From Salibacterium salarium (lineage in GTDB: Bacteria; Bacillota; Bacilli; Bacillales; Marinococcaceae), in contig NZ_JAUSUM010000002.1 in the NCBI RefSeq assembly GCF_030813635.1, forward strand, positions 806,001 through 870,000: a DNA stretch of 64,000 nt, read 5' to 3'. The notes below the pieces were generated by a model, which saw only the letters and a list, made by a program, of their open reading frames with translations, was not told the DNA's origin and did no database searches. A program made the translations under genes and the position numbers. Positions 1 to 8,665 of this stretch are shown here, in pieces (within the stretch, counting starts at the first letter, position 1; the number at the start of each line of letters is the position of its first letter).

Positions 1-12
1 GTTCTGAGTTCA

Positions 13-276
13 TCAACCTTCGTCCTCCTCCGATAGAAGTGGCTTAATTTCCCCATCTTCTTCAACCACTCTGTCCATCTGTTCTTCAACACGACGCAGT
101 TTTTCATGACATGTATTAGATAAATTCATCCCTTCTTGGTACATGGTAATTGCTTTTTCAAGGGGAACTTCTCCTTCTTCAAGCTTTTCAACGATATTTT
201 CCAATTTTTCCATCGCTGCTTCAAACGATACATTTTCTTCTAGTGTTTCTTTTGTTTCTTCGGAATTATCGCTCAT
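13..276 (-). CDS. xseB: Exodeoxyribonuclease VII small subunit
   Basis: Small subunit of exonuclease VII, which with XseA degrades single-stranded DNA to short acid-soluble oligonucleotides. The 87-residue helical protein has the family core [12 protein letters not shown]...[12 protein letters not shown]...YQEGM, followed by an acidic tail. A longer frame opens upstream at 363, but it runs through the end of xseA. The ATG at 276 lies 1 base past the xseA stop with an AAGGAGAGGA ribosome site inside xseA, so I chose it. It is translationally coupled to xseA. In related genomes ispA follows, beyond the left edge. Confidence 0.95.
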   Translation of the reverse strand: MSDNSEETKETLEENVSFEAAMEKLENIVEKLEEGEVPLEKAITMYQEGMNLSNTCHEKLRRVEEQMDRVVEEDGEIKPLLSEEDEG

Positions 277-277
277 T

Positions 278-1669
278 TCAATCCTCTCCTTCGTTGCTAT
301 GCTCATCAGTTTGCCACAGAGATACGTCAGAAAATGATTCTGCTTTAGTTTGTACAGCTCCATCTTGTAAGTACATCGTTATCCGTTCACCCGCGTCAAC
401 ATGCTTAATTGATTTTATGATAGTTCCTTTTTCTGAATAGGCCACATTATAGCCGCGTTTCATAATATCCAACGGATTAAGTATTTGCAGTTTTTGCAAC
501 ACATGATTAAATCGGTCTTCTTTACCCGAGATAAAACGTTTCATTGCAATATCCATTCTTTTATTCATTTGATTTAAGTTGTTTTTCTCAATATCTAAAA
601 GTCTGTAAGGATGCTGACGGTAAAGGCGCTTATAGATTGATTGTAGACGTTCTTTTTGACTGACTTTTTTGGCGGTTAGAGCTTTTTCCAACCTAGATAT
701 TAAACGGTCCAACTCTTGTTCTTTTTGCTTTAATAGATGTGTAGGATAGCGAAAGGCATAGGATCTTTTCATGCGATTCAACCGTTCTCTTTCACTACTC
801 AAACGTCCTTGTACAGCACGTTGTAGCCTTGCTTTCAATTGATTGTGTTGACGCTCTAATTCGTTCACATCAGGAACCGCAAGTTCAGCCGCAGCCGTAG
901 GTGTTGCCGCCCTTATATCTGCTATAAAATCTGCAATCGTGAAGTCGGTTTCGTGGCCAACGGCTGAGATGGAGGGAGTAGATAGAGCAGCAATTTTTCT
1001 AGCTACTGCTTCTTCATTAAATGCCCACAATTCCTCAATGGAGCCGCCACCTCTTCCAAACAGCAACAAATCAAACGATCCCATTGATTCCATTTGATTC
1101 ATTGCTGTAACAATAGATGAAGGAGCTTCTTTCCCTTGCACCAACACTGGAAACAGCGTAATTCTCGTTACAGGAAACCGTCTCTTTAACGTTGTGACCA
1201 TATCTCTTATAGCGGCACCAGTAGGAGAAGTAATAATAGCTATTTCTCTTGGAAAGGAAGGAATATCCTTTTTTCTTTCTTTGTCAAATAAACCTTCCTG
1301 CTCTAATTTTTTCTTTAATTGCTCATATTTAATATATAACTGACCAATTCCGTCAGGTTCCATCTCCCTCACATATAATTGATATTGCCCAAAAGGTTCG
1401 TAAACGGAAATATGTCCCTTTATTAGCACTTTCATACCATTCTCTGGTTCAAATGTTAAACGGCGATTGTTCCCGGCAAACATTACGGCCGATATTTTTG
1501 ATTTATCATCTTTTAAAGTAAAGTACATATGTCCGCGGCTATGCTTTTTAAAATTAGATATCTCGGCTCTCAGCCAAACTTGCTGTAACTCATCATCAAG
1601 TTCAATTGTCTTCTTAATTTGTGTAGTTAACTGAGAGACACTAAGCCAACTGCCTTGATACTGTTTCAT
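278..1669 (-). CDS. xseA: Exodeoxyribonuclease VII large subunit
   Basis: Catalytic subunit of exonuclease VII, 463 aa. It has the N-terminal OB-fold (about residues 8-105, with the WLRAEISN and GHMYFTLKD signatures). The central nuclease domain follows (about 125-340), with [12 protein letters not shown], the [15 protein letters not shown] block and [14 protein letters not shown]. The C-terminus is a long coiled-coil region. Length is normal for the family. The start codon overlaps the folD stop by one base (TAATG), and xseB follows 1 base after its stop, so folD-xseA-xseB form one operon. Confidence 0.97.
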   Translation of the reverse strand: MKQYQGSWLSVSQLTTQIKKTIELDDELQQVWLRAEISNFKKHSRGHMYFTLKDDKSKISAVMFAGNNRRLTFEPENGMKVLIKGHISVYEPFGQYQLYVREMEPDGIGQLYIKYEQLKKKLEQEGLFDKERKKDIPSFPREIAIITSPTGAAIRDMVTTLKRRFPVTRITLFPVLVQGKEAPSSIVTAMNQMESMGSFDLLLFGRGGGSIEELWAFNEEAVARKIAALSTPSISAVGHETDFTIADFIADIRAATPTAAAELAVPDVNELERQHNQLKARLQRAVQGRLSSERERLNRMKRSYAFRYPTHLLKQKEQELDRLISRLEKALTAKKVSQKERLQSIYKRLYRQHPYRLLDIEKNNLNQMNKRMDIAMKRFISGKEDRFNHVLQKLQILNPLDIMKRGYNVAYSEKGTIIKSIKHVDAGERITMYLQDGAVQTKAESFSDVSLWQTDEHSNEGED

Positions 1670-2535
1670 TATCGCTTGTCCTTATTCACAAATTTCTTCG
1701 CCGATTGTAACGTGTTATATAGTAACATTGTAATTGTCATTGGACCGACTCCTCCTGGAACTGGAGTGAGATAAGATGCTTTTTCTTTTACTTCTTCAAA
1801 GGCGACATCTCCACATAGTTTTCCGTCTTCCTTACGATTCATTCCCACATCTATGACAACAGCTCCATCTTTCACATGTTCCTTTGTAATAAACTCTGCT
1901 ATTCCAGTGGCAGCAATGACAATGTCAGCTTGTCCCGTGTAAGATGGAAGATCCGCAGTTCTTGAGTGACAATATGTAACTGTAGCATTTTCATTTAACA
2001 ACAGTTGCCCAACAGGTTTACCTACAATATTACTTCTTCCAATAACTACAGCATGTTTCCCTTCTATCTCAATATCTTTGTATTTAAGCATTTTTAAAAT
2101 TCCAAACGGAGTACAAGGCAAAAACGTATCTTGACCAGTCATCATCCTTCCTATAGTTATAGGATGAAAGCCATCAACATCTTTTTCTGGCGAAATGCTT
2201 TCAATAACTTTTTTCTCCGAAATATGATCAGGTAACGGCAACTGTACTAAAATTCCATGTATAGCTGGGTTTTGATTATATTCTTCCACTTTATCTAACA
2301 AATTCTTTTCCGAAATATCTTCCGGCATTTCCGTTAATTCAGAATAAATGCCAACTTCACTAGATGCCTTTTCTTTTCCTTTTACATAAGATCTTGAAGC
2401 AGGATTATCGCCAACCAAAATAACCGCTAAACCAGGAGTAACATTATCTTTCCATTCCTGGACTTCTAGTTTTATTTCATTTCTTAAGCTAGCAGCTACT
2501 TCTTTACCACTAATAATGGACGCTGTCATTTTCAT
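1669..2535 (-). CDS. folD: Bifunctional methylenetetrahydrofolate dehydrogenase/cyclohydrolase
   Basis: Cytosolic one-carbon enzyme that oxidises 5,10-methylene-THF with NADP+ and hydrolyses the methenyl product to 10-formyl-THF. The 288-aa protein carries the family signatures: SYVKGKEKA near residue 50 (with the catalytic Lys), GILVQLPLP near 95, [11 protein letters not shown] near 165 in the Rossmann domain and [10 protein letters not shown] near 258. It sits between nusB and xseA as in other Bacillaceae, and its stop overlaps the xseA start. Confidence 0.97.
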   Translation of the reverse strand: MKMTASIISGKEVAASLRNEIKLEVQEWKDNVTPGLAVILVGDNPASRSYVKGKEKASSEVGIYSELTEMPEDISEKNLLDKVEEYNQNPAIHGILVQLPLPDHISEKKVIESISPEKDVDGFHPITIGRMMTGQDTFLPCTPFGILKMLKYKDIEIEGKHAVVIGRSNIVGKPVGQLLLNENATVTYCHSRTADLPSYTGQADIVIAATGIAEFITKEHVKDGAVVIDVGMNRKEDGKLCGDVAFEEVKEKASYLTPVPGGVGPMTITMLLYNTLQSAKKFVNKDKR

Positions 2536-2544
2536 TTCTCTCCT

Positions 2545-2940
2545 TTATCTTTCATGTTCTTTTAAAATACTTGATAAAACACCATTAACAAATTTACCAG
2601 ACTCTTCACCACCAAAAGCCTTAGCAATTTCAATCGCTTCATTTACACTCACATGCAAAGGTATGTCATCCATATATAACATTTCATGGACAGCTTCACG
2701 AAGTATAGCTCGGTCCACGTTTCCTACCCTTTCCAGTGTCCAATGCTGTAAATGTTTTTTTATGATGGGGTTAATTATTTCTGCATAATCTAAAGTTCCT
2801 CGAACTGCTTCTTCTAAAAACTCATCTGCTGTTTCATCATCTTCTAATGTGTTCGTAAGAGCTTCGTTCCAAGTCGCCTCTGTTAAGTCGATTTGATATA
2901 ATGCTTGTACCGCTCTTAGTCTTGCTATACGTCGATTCAT
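2545..2940 (-). CDS. nusB: Transcription antitermination factor NusB
   Basis: All-alpha RNA-binding protein that joins NusE (S10) on boxA RNA in rRNA antitermination. The visible family features are the N-terminal RRIARLRAVQALYQIDL, the central WTLERVGNVDRAILREA, and the C-terminal VSVNEAIEIAKAFGGEESGKFVNGVL. I start it at 2940, giving 131 aa, because AAGGAG lies just upstream. The longer frame to 2970 adds ten residues without a ribosome site. It is 9 bases upstream of folD and separated from the yqhY homologue by a terminator. Confidence 0.95.
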   Translation of the reverse strand: MNRRIARLRAVQALYQIDLTEATWNEALTNTLEDDETADEFLEEAVRGTLDYAEIINPIIKKHLQHWTLERVGNVDRAILREAVHEMLYMDDIPLHVSVNEAIEIAKAFGGEESGKFVNGVLSSILKEHER

Positions 2941-3048
2941 ACCTTTTTCTCCTTCTTTTTTAACCATCATAATGCATACTGACTACCATACAAAAAAAAG
3001 CTGCCTTAAAAATACGGAAGACACTAAAAACCATTTCCTATCATATTA

Positions 3049-3073
3049 GAAAAACTCGGCTTTTTGCCGAGTT
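3049..3073 (-). terminator. Terminator after yqhY homologue
   Basis: Perfect 8-bp stem (AACTCGGC / GCCGAGTT) with a five-base loop. In the minus direction it is followed by a short T-run. It lies 25 bases past the Asp23-family gene, so nusB-folD-xseA-xseB probably has its own promoter between here and 2940. Confidence 0.8.
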
Positions 3074-3097
3074 ATTTGGCTAAAGCCGACGCCCGAT

Positions 3098-3499
3098 TCA
3101 TTTGTATGCTTCATTTGCTTCTTCCTGCACATCCAAGTGAATACTAAGAACATGTACATTGATGGAATCTAACGTGATGGAAGTCATTGTTTGAAGTGCT
3201 TGTTGAATATTGGTCTGAACTTCCCTCGCCACTTCTGGTACAGATACGCCGTAGTTTAAAACAAGAGAAATATCAATTTTGACCCCGTCCTCGCGTAATT
3301 CTACTTTGACACCTTTTCCGTGATTTTTTTTTCCTAAACGTTCAACGACACCGGCAGCAAAATTTCCCCGCATAGAAAAAACACCTTCGACCTCAGAAGC
3401 AGCGAGTCCCGTTATCACTTCTATCACTTCAGGAGAAATCTCAATTTTCCCTAATTCATTTTTTTCTTCTTCTAGATCAATCATTCGATATTCACTCAA
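3098..3499 (-). CDS. yqhY: Asp23/Gls24 family protein (YqhY-like)
   Basis: DUF322/Asp23-family protein. Visible family features are an N-terminal LGKIEISPEVIEVITGLAASEVEGV, a mid-protein RLGKKNHGKGVKVEL, and the alternating beta/alpha pattern VKIDISLVLNYGVSVPEVAREVQTNIQQAL. B. subtilis YqhY is linked to acetyl-CoA carboxylase control and sits next to accBC, but accBC are missing here. The TTG at 3499 is seven bases after GGAGGTG; a longer frame starting at 3514 would include that ribosome site as coding sequence, so I prefer 3499 (133 aa). Confidence 0.85.
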   Translation of the reverse strand: MSEYRMIDLEEEKNELGKIEISPEVIEVITGLAASEVEGVFSMRGNFAAGVVERLGKKNHGKGVKVELREDGVKIDISLVLNYGVSVPEVAREVQTNIQQALQTMTSITLDSINVHVLSIHLDVQEEANEAYK

Positions 3500-3550
3500 G
3501 CTTTTCACCTCCAAGGTTATTATCCTTTACGTTTGTTCTTAGTGAAAAAG

Positions 3551-3925
3551 TCAGTCTTCTTGCTCTGCTGTCTCTTCAGCTGACTCCGTTTCTCTATTCT
3601 TTTTTAAATAATCGAATTTATATTGTCGAAATACAGGAAACTCCGAGAGATTATCAGGAATTTTCCCGTTTTCTAATAAGATAATTTTTACTATGTTTTT
3701 GTTACGAGCCATATGGTACTTATCCCCATATTCATTTTCTTTCGTGAAACGTTTTAAATTTTCATAATCATTCTCTTGAATAGAAACAATATAGGAGTTG
3801 TCTCCTTCTCCATATTCTTGTTCAAATCCTATTTCAAATTCAACGATTTGTATTTGATCATTTTTCATATTTCTTGTTTGTTCTAAAACAGCTTTTGAGC
3901 CTTCTGTTAAATCGGTCCACTCCAT
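3551..3925 (-). CDS. Hypothetical acidic protein in the accBC position
   Basis: 124-aa cytosolic protein with no signal peptide or membrane segment. It is rich in Glu, Asp, Lys and Asn with an acidic tail (ETESAEETAEQED). I do not recognise the family. It occupies the place between spoIIIAH and yqhY where B. subtilis has accB and accC, but it has no biotinyl-lysine motif (AMKM) or ATP-grasp signature, so it is not a remnant of either. The ATG at 3925 follows a good GAGGAGAG site. It runs in the same direction as yqhY, 51 bases upstream of it. Confidence 0.75.
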   Translation of the reverse strand: MEWTDLTEGSKAVLEQTRNMKNDQIQIVEFEIGFEQEYGEGDNSYIVSIQENDYENLKRFTKENEYGDKYHMARNKNIVKIILLENGKIPDNLSEFPVFRQYKFDYLKKNRETESAEETAEQED

Positions 3926-4111
3926 CAAAAATCTCTCCTCATTTTATATCTTGCCGCAAAATAATTTCCATGTGTTAAATTATATCATGCTCCGTTGTAT
4001 TTTTCATTATGTCCCTTGACTTTGAAGACTATGTGACGTTGCTTTTTAGATAGAATAAGTATATTTATACCTAAATAAACCACCCACAAATGTAAGGTTA
4101 AAACCTTTCTC

Positions 4112-4166
4112 CAAAAAAATAAAAACAGCCGTGATGATGGGAGCTACACCAACATCACAGCTGTTT
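4112..4166 (-). terminator. Terminator downstream of spoIIIA operon
   Basis: A 14-bp stem with one G-U wobble (AAACAGC-CGTGATG paired with CATCACAGCTGTTT), followed in the minus direction by a T-rich run. It lies 140 bases after spoIIIAH and ends the spoIIIA operon. The rest of the 380-base gap 3926-4305 holds no gene I can see. A promoter for the 124-aa gene is presumably in its left half. Confidence 0.8.
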
Positions 4167-4305
4167 GATAACAAATATTGTTAAAAAAGGAAAAACATCT
4201 GGCTTAAATTTTTACGGTTAGTCTCTATTTGCTACGAATACCGTTACCATAAAGATTTCTTTCTACTCTTAGTAAGTTTAGGACACTCTTCGTCTCATAA
4301 TAAGA

Positions 4306-4959
4306 TTATTTTGATGCTGTTGGCTGATGACCAATAACGATTTCTTCCTCTCCTAACTGGTCAGCAGCTATTCTGTTTAACGCTACTGCATCTTCTGTTG
4401 TTAAATCCTCAGCCTGCACAATTATCCGGGTATTATCCTCATTGGAAAGTACAACAGCTTCTTCATAACCTTCCGATTGGATAAGACTTTCTAATGTACT
4501 TTCTAGTTGTTGTCGTTCTTGTAAAGTTTCCCGCTTTTCGTATGCCTCACTTTTTTCTGCTGCTGAGAAGTCTTCTGAAGCAAGTGTCTCCGTGTACTCT
4601 TCTCTTAAACGGCTTCGGGATTCTTCTCGTTCTAGACGAAGTTCACTAAATAAGTTGCTATCCGTTTCTGTTTCTCCCTCCATTACTGCTTCTTCGTCAG
4701 TGCCTTCATCTTCTTCAATGGCACCTTCTTCAGAGGACGGCTCTGTTTCGTCAATAGTGGTCTCCATTTCCTCGTCCGATAACCATTCCACTAACTCTTC
4801 ATCTTCTGTCATGGCTGTCACTTCATCAGAATCCTCCAGGGCTTCAGGATCTTCTTCAGCTACGTCATCTGGAGACGTAATATAATAAACTGCAAGTACA
4901 ATTGTCAAACTCAGCATTGTCATTAACCAAACCGTTTGTTTTTTTAACACCATTTTCAT
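4306..4959 (-). CDS. spoIIIAH: Stage III sporulation protein AH
   Basis: Mother-cell component of the SpoIIIAH-SpoIIQ channel across the engulfing forespore membranes. The 217-aa protein has one N-terminal membrane segment (about residues 8-28). A very acidic linker follows (about 30-100, Glu/Asp-rich). The conserved C-terminal YscJ/FliF-like ring domain ends the protein (about 115-210), with EDFSAAEKSEAYEK, LESLIQSEGYEEAVV and VALNRIAADQL. The acidic linker looks long for the family and may reflect adaptation to salt. Its ATG overlaps the spoIIIAG stop (ATGA). Confidence 0.95.
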   Translation of the reverse strand: MKMVLKKQTVWLMTMLSLTIVLAVYYITSPDDVAEEDPEALEDSDEVTAMTEDEELVEWLSDEEMETTIDETEPSSEEGAIEEDEGTDEEAVMEGETETDSNLFSELRLEREESRSRLREEYTETLASEDFSAAEKSEAYEKRETLQERQQLESTLESLIQSEGYEEAVVLSNEDNTRIIVQAEDLTTEDAVALNRIAADQLGEEEIVIGHQPTASK

Positions 4960-5624
4960 TCTCCTTCCTGTTGATTCCTTGGTAATACTGATACTTTATG
5001 CGGGGCAATATCCAGCACTCTTGTGACCGCTTCTACAACCCATTCTTCAACTTTTATATCTTCAACTCCTCTTGCAACAACGAGTACCCCCTTTGCCTCT
5101 GGTTTTTTTGTATGAAGAAGAAGCGGCTCTTCTTGTTCCCCCTGTCGTACAATTACTATTTGCTCCTCTGTTGAACCATCTTCAAGTTCTCTTGTTCCAC
5201 CTTCTTGATCTTCTTCAGTAGTTGTCTGCTGCCTCAATGTCTTATCTTTCTCGTACACTTTTTTTTCAGATCCTTCTAGATTAATCATGACCGTTACATC
5301 CGACACGTTTGATATATTATCCAGCATATCTTTTAATCTTGATTGCATTGCTTTTTCCAACTGATTTATCGTTGATTCAGATTCTGTGTCCGAACCTGTT
5401 TGAAGTGTTTCTATTTCTGTAGATGAATCTTGAAGCCAGTCTTGTTCACTGGAGTCTTCTTCGTCATTGCCCATCGTTCCAACAATCATTAGCACAATAC
5501 CAAAAACGAGAATAACAACTAAATACAGGGAGAGGGTTTTCTTTTTTTGCGGCTTTTTATTCTCTCCTTTGTTGAACCATTGCTTAAACCATTGTTTTAA
5601 AGAATCATCTTTTTCTTCCGCCAT
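4956..5624 (-). CDS. spoIIIAG: Stage III sporulation protein AG
   Basis: Ring-forming component of the SpoIIIA channel, 222 aa. It has a basic N-terminus, a single membrane segment (about 28-50, LYLVVILVFGIVLMIVG), an acidic spacer and a periplasm-like ring-building domain (about 85-215). The conserved blocks MLDNISNVSDVTVMINLEGSEKKVYEKD and AKGVLVVARGVEDIKVEEWVVEAVTRVLDIAPHKVSVL are present. It abuts spoIIIAF and overlaps spoIIIAH, so the genes are co-translated. Confidence 0.95.
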   Translation of the reverse strand: MAEEKDDSLKQWFKQWFNKGENKKPQKKKTLSLYLVVILVFGIVLMIVGTMGNDEEDSSEQDWLQDSSTEIETLQTGSDTESESTINQLEKAMQSRLKDMLDNISNVSDVTVMINLEGSEKKVYEKDKTLRQQTTTEEDQEGGTRELEDGSTEEQIVIVRQGEQEEPLLLHTKKPEAKGVLVVARGVEDIKVEEWVVEAVTRVLDIAPHKVSVLPRNQQEGE

Positions 5625-6268
5625 TATCCTCCCTCCTCCAGCATAGAAATGCTAATTTGTTCCTCCGAGATTTCCCATGTTTCAGCTAAATACGTTTTAA
5701 TATCTGCTCGTGCAGGCTGTTGTGATTCATTGGTTTCTTCAGTATTTTCTATTTCGTCAGATTGTTGCTCCACATCAATTCGGACGGTCTCTATATCTGA
5801 CGAGGAGTTGTCTTCTTCCTTGTGTGAAGTAAGAGAAACGTGAACGGATGCTTTATCCATATCAGTTTCATTCTCCTCACCCGGCTCAAACGAAATGTTT
5901 TCTACCTCCCATCCCCATTGTTCTTTTAAGTGGTCACTCACTTGATCTTTGAGCTGGATTGATACTTGTTTAGAAATATATGCATCTTGTCCTGCTTCTA
6001 TTTCGTTTTTTTGATTATTTACTTGCAATTCAACAGATTGATTTTCAAAATTACTGTCACTCAACGTATCTATTCGTTCTTTTAATTTTTCTTCCGAGGC
6101 ACTATTCGTTAACGATAGAATTGGCTCAATGATTAAAAGCATTAATATAAAGGAGAGAACAAGTCTTGCATATTTTTGAAATGACGATGACGGAAGTAAT
6201 AACTCTAATAGAAACGCAGCAAGTAAAAAAATTATTAAATTACTCATCCACTGACTTAACCACTCCAC
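5624..6268 (-). CDS. spoIIIAF: Stage III sporulation protein AF
   Basis: Membrane component of the SpoIIIA complex, 214 aa. Two N-terminal membrane segments (about 10-25 and 33-52) include LVLSFILMLLIIEPIL. They are followed by an acidic soluble domain with KNEIEAGQDAYISKQVSIQLKDQV, typical of the family. The C-terminal part is strongly acidic and poorly conserved. Its stop overlaps the start of spoIIIAG by one base. Confidence 0.93.
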   Translation of the reverse strand: MEWLSQWMSNLIIFLLAAFLLELLLPSSSFQKYARLVLSFILMLLIIEPILSLTNSASEEKLKERIDTLSDSNFENQSVELQVNNQKNEIEAGQDAYISKQVSIQLKDQVSDHLKEQWGWEVENISFEPGEENETDMDKASVHVSLTSHKEEDNSSSDIETVRIDVEQQSDEIENTEETNESQQPARADIKTYLAETWEISEEQISISMLEEGG

Positions 6269-6274
6269 CCTTTC

Positions 6275-7471
6275 TCACCTCACCATTAAAGAAATGTTGC
6301 CGGAAGCAATAATTAACGTTAATGCTAAAAAGAACATAAAAGAAACAGCAGCAAGAGCTGCAAACATGGACAAAACAGTTTTCCCAAGCATGGATAAGGC
6401 ATCCAGAAGCGGACCTTCTCCTAAAGGTTGAATGAGAGCAGCCGTAAAATGAAAGATAAATCCGATAACCAATATTTTTATTGCTGGAAAAGCGCATATA
6501 AGAAATAATACTGCAAGACCAGCTATTCCAACGGTGTTTTTAAGAAGAACAGACGCTCCGAGTGCAGTATCAGCAGCATCTGTAAACATTCTTCCGATAA
6601 CTGGTACAAAATTCCCTGCAATAAATTTTGTTGTACGCACGGCAATCCCATCAGTTACTGCTGCCGTTGCTCCTTGAACGGAAATAACACCTAAGAAAAT
6701 AGTAAAAAAAATAGCTAATACTCCCATCGCTACATTACGTAATAATTCTGCCAGTTTTGTTATTTTAATATGATCGTTCAAACTACTGACAATGCTTATA
6801 ATGGCCGAAAAAAACAGTAACGGTAATATAAAGTAGTCAATCAACAGACCACTCGTTTGAACAAGTAAAATGACAAGCGGATGGAATAACCCTGCAGAAG
6901 CAAGGGAACCGCTTGATGCTAAAAGTGCCAGCATCAAAGGTAATAAAGCGATCATAAAATGAACCATGTTAGCCACAGTGTCCTGTACGTAATTCATAGC
7001 AATGTAAAAACTATTTAATGCGATTACCATCAACACAATAAAAACTACAGCATACGCCGCCTTACTTATCATTTTTGTTTCAAAAGCATTTTGTAAAGCT
7101 TTTAATATAGCGCTAAATACCGCCAAAACTAATAAAGTACCCATTAATTTCCCATTTGCCGTAACTTCATGGAAAACATATTTTAAAAATGCTATGCCCC
7201 ATTCCTTCGGAGAAAACGTTTTTTCCCCATCAATAAAATCTTTTATAGAACCTTTTTGAGATTCTGGTAAAAACACACCATATTCTGTACGAATATTTTC
7301 CCAATAACGTGTGATTTCGGACATGTTAATATTTTCAAGCTGCTCGTCTTTAAAATTTTCAAGTGCAGATTGGTTTTCTTGTTCGTCATCAGAAGCTGCA
7401 TAACTATCTGCTGAGAAGTGCCATATGAAGACAATGAGTAGAATCATCAAATACTTTTTCAATCTTTTCAC
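6275..7471 (-). CDS. spoIIIAE: Stage III sporulation protein AE
   Basis: Polytopic membrane protein of the SpoIIIA channel, resembling export-apparatus proteins. It has 398 aa with an N-terminal signal-like segment (about 7-24), a roughly 80-residue extracytoplasmic stretch and about seven to eight membrane segments. Family signatures seen are GSLASAGLFHP, the VQGATAAVTDGIAVRTTKFIAGNFVPVIGRMFTDAADT block and IQPLGEGPLLDAL. It is 6 bases upstream of spoIIIAF and 4 bases after spoIIIAD. Confidence 0.95.
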   Translation of the reverse strand: MKRLKKYLMILLIVFIWHFSADSYAASDDEQENQSALENFKDEQLENINMSEITRYWENIRTEYGVFLPESQKGSIKDFIDGEKTFSPKEWGIAFLKYVFHEVTANGKLMGTLLVLAVFSAILKALQNAFETKMISKAAYAVVFIVLMVIALNSFYIAMNYVQDTVANMVHFMIALLPLMLALLASSGSLASAGLFHPLVILLVQTSGLLIDYFILPLLFFSAIISIVSSLNDHIKITKLAELLRNVAMGVLAIFFTIFLGVISVQGATAAVTDGIAVRTTKFIAGNFVPVIGRMFTDAADTALGASVLLKNTVGIAGLAVLFLICAFPAIKILVIGFIFHFTAALIQPLGEGPLLDALSMLGKTVLSMFAALAAVSFMFFLALTLIIASGNISLMVR

Positions 7472-7475
7472 TTCC

Positions 7476-7877
7476 TTATGCTCCTCCTGGTAACAGAGCC
7501 ATTACAGTTTCGATAAGCACTTCAAAAATAGGAATTGCGAGCATAATAATTAACATTTTTCCAGCTAGTTCAATTTTTGCGGCGATGGATTCTTGATCGG
7601 CGTCTCTTGCTATGTGAGCTCCAAACTCTGACAAGTAGGCTATGCCTATAATCTTTAAAAGGGTTTGGATGTACATGTTGTTAATGCCGGCTTGTCCAGA
7701 CAAAGTAATAATTAATTCTATGGCCGACTGCAAAGGAGCCATGATAAATAAAAAAATCATACTTCCGGCAACTAATGCGATGGCTAAAGCAATAACCGGC
7801 TTATTTTCTTTCACAACAAGGACTAAAAAAGTGGCGATGAGACCGAAACCGACTACTTGAACGATTTCAATAACCAT
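7476..7877 (-). CDS. spoIIIAD: Stage III sporulation protein AD
   Basis: Small polytopic membrane protein, 133 aa, with four predicted membrane segments, like export-apparatus FliQ/SpaQ-type subunits. The family block LLKIIGIAYLSEFGAHIARDADQESIAAKIELAGKMLI is intact. It lies 6 bases after spoIIIAC in the eight-gene operon. Confidence 0.95.
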   Translation of the reverse strand: MVIEIVQVVGFGLIATFLVLVVKENKPVIALAIALVAGSMIFLFIMAPLQSAIELIITLSGQAGINNMYIQTLLKIIGIAYLSEFGAHIARDADQESIAAKIELAGKMLIIMLAIPIFEVLIETVMALLPGGA

Positions 7878-7883
7878 CGCCTC

Positions 7884-8090
7884 CTATCCCTGAAATAAAA
7901 AAACACTTTTTATCTTTTGAAAAAGTTCATCAATGATGGATGCAACCATATACAAGACAACGACAAATCCTATCAAGGTGACCCAATGTGCCCAATCTTC
8001 TTTTCCCATTTGTTTCAGAACAGTATGAATCATAGCTACAATGATCCCTATGCCGGCGATTTGAAATATCGTATTTACATCATAGGCCAC
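7884..8090 (-). CDS. spoIIIAC: Stage III sporulation protein AC
   Basis: 68-aa protein with two membrane segments and the family core IFQIAGIGIIVAMIHTVLKQMGKED. It starts at GTG (8090) after a strong AAAGGAGGTAAC site. It belongs to the SpoIIIA channel and is transcribed in the mother cell, under sigma-E in B. subtilis. Confidence 0.95.
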   Translation of the reverse strand: MAYDVNTIFQIAGIGIIVAMIHTVLKQMGKEDWAHWVTLIGFVVVLYMVASIIDELFQKIKSVFLFQG

Positions 8091-8141
8091 GTTGTTACCT
8101 CCTTTAACTCCTGTTCAACAATAGGACAGGAGGGTTTGCCA

Positions 8142-8654
8142 TTATATAAAAATTACAATGAGCAGTAACCCTGCCAGAAATCCAAGTGATTTTGCCATTT
8201 TTTCGTAACGAAGTTCTGTTTCTTTTGCTTCCTTTTCTTCTTTTTCAAGATGAATCATGGCTAGCCTGATATGTTTTTGCTGCTGTACTTTTTCATGTTG
8301 CCCAAGAGTTGTTCCAAACTGATACATAACCTCTTTTTCTTCTAGTTGCAGTGCTGTATAAGGCCAGGTTTCTTCTAAACTTTTACTCCAAGCGTTTGGT
8401 ACTGTACTCTCCCCTTTTCTTAAATACTCAGCAAAAAAATGAAATAAATAAGAAAGAGGGGCAGGTATTTGTTTACTTATTTTTCTGCTGGCTTCTGGCA
8501 GCGGGCTCATTCCATACATAATTTCCGCTTCAAAACTTTGCAGTGCGATTTTTAATTGACGTAATTGCTTCGGGCGTTCCGTCAGTTTTTTAGCTATTTC
8601 AAAACCAGCCCATGTACATGCTGTTATGATACATATCGCCCCGAGCCAGCTCAT
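8142..8654 (-). CDS. spoIIIAB: Stage III sporulation protein AB
   Basis: 170-aa protein with membrane segments at both ends (about 4-18 and 152-170). Between them is a helical type-II-secretion GspF-like domain containing RPKQLRQLKIALQSFEAEIMYGMSPLPEA, the family signature. It is the presumed membrane partner of the SpoIIIAA ATPase and is encoded 11 bases downstream of it. Confidence 0.94.
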   Translation of the reverse strand: MSWLGAICIITACTWAGFEIAKKLTERPKQLRQLKIALQSFEAEIMYGMSPLPEASRKISKQIPAPLSYLFHFFAEYLRKGESTVPNAWSKSLEETWPYTALQLEEKEVMYQFGTTLGQHEKVQQQKHIRLAMIHLEKEEKEAKETELRYEKMAKSLGFLAGLLLIVIFI

Positions 8655-8665
8655 TTTCTCCCCCC

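Noticed and set aside
4592-4885. 97-aa Ser-rich plus-strand ORF
   Set aside because: Mirror image of the acidic linker of SpoIIIAH; no ribosome site.
6240-6497. 85-aa minus-strand ORF, Cys/Phe-rich
   Set aside because: Out-of-frame shadow of the spoIIIAE 3' end.
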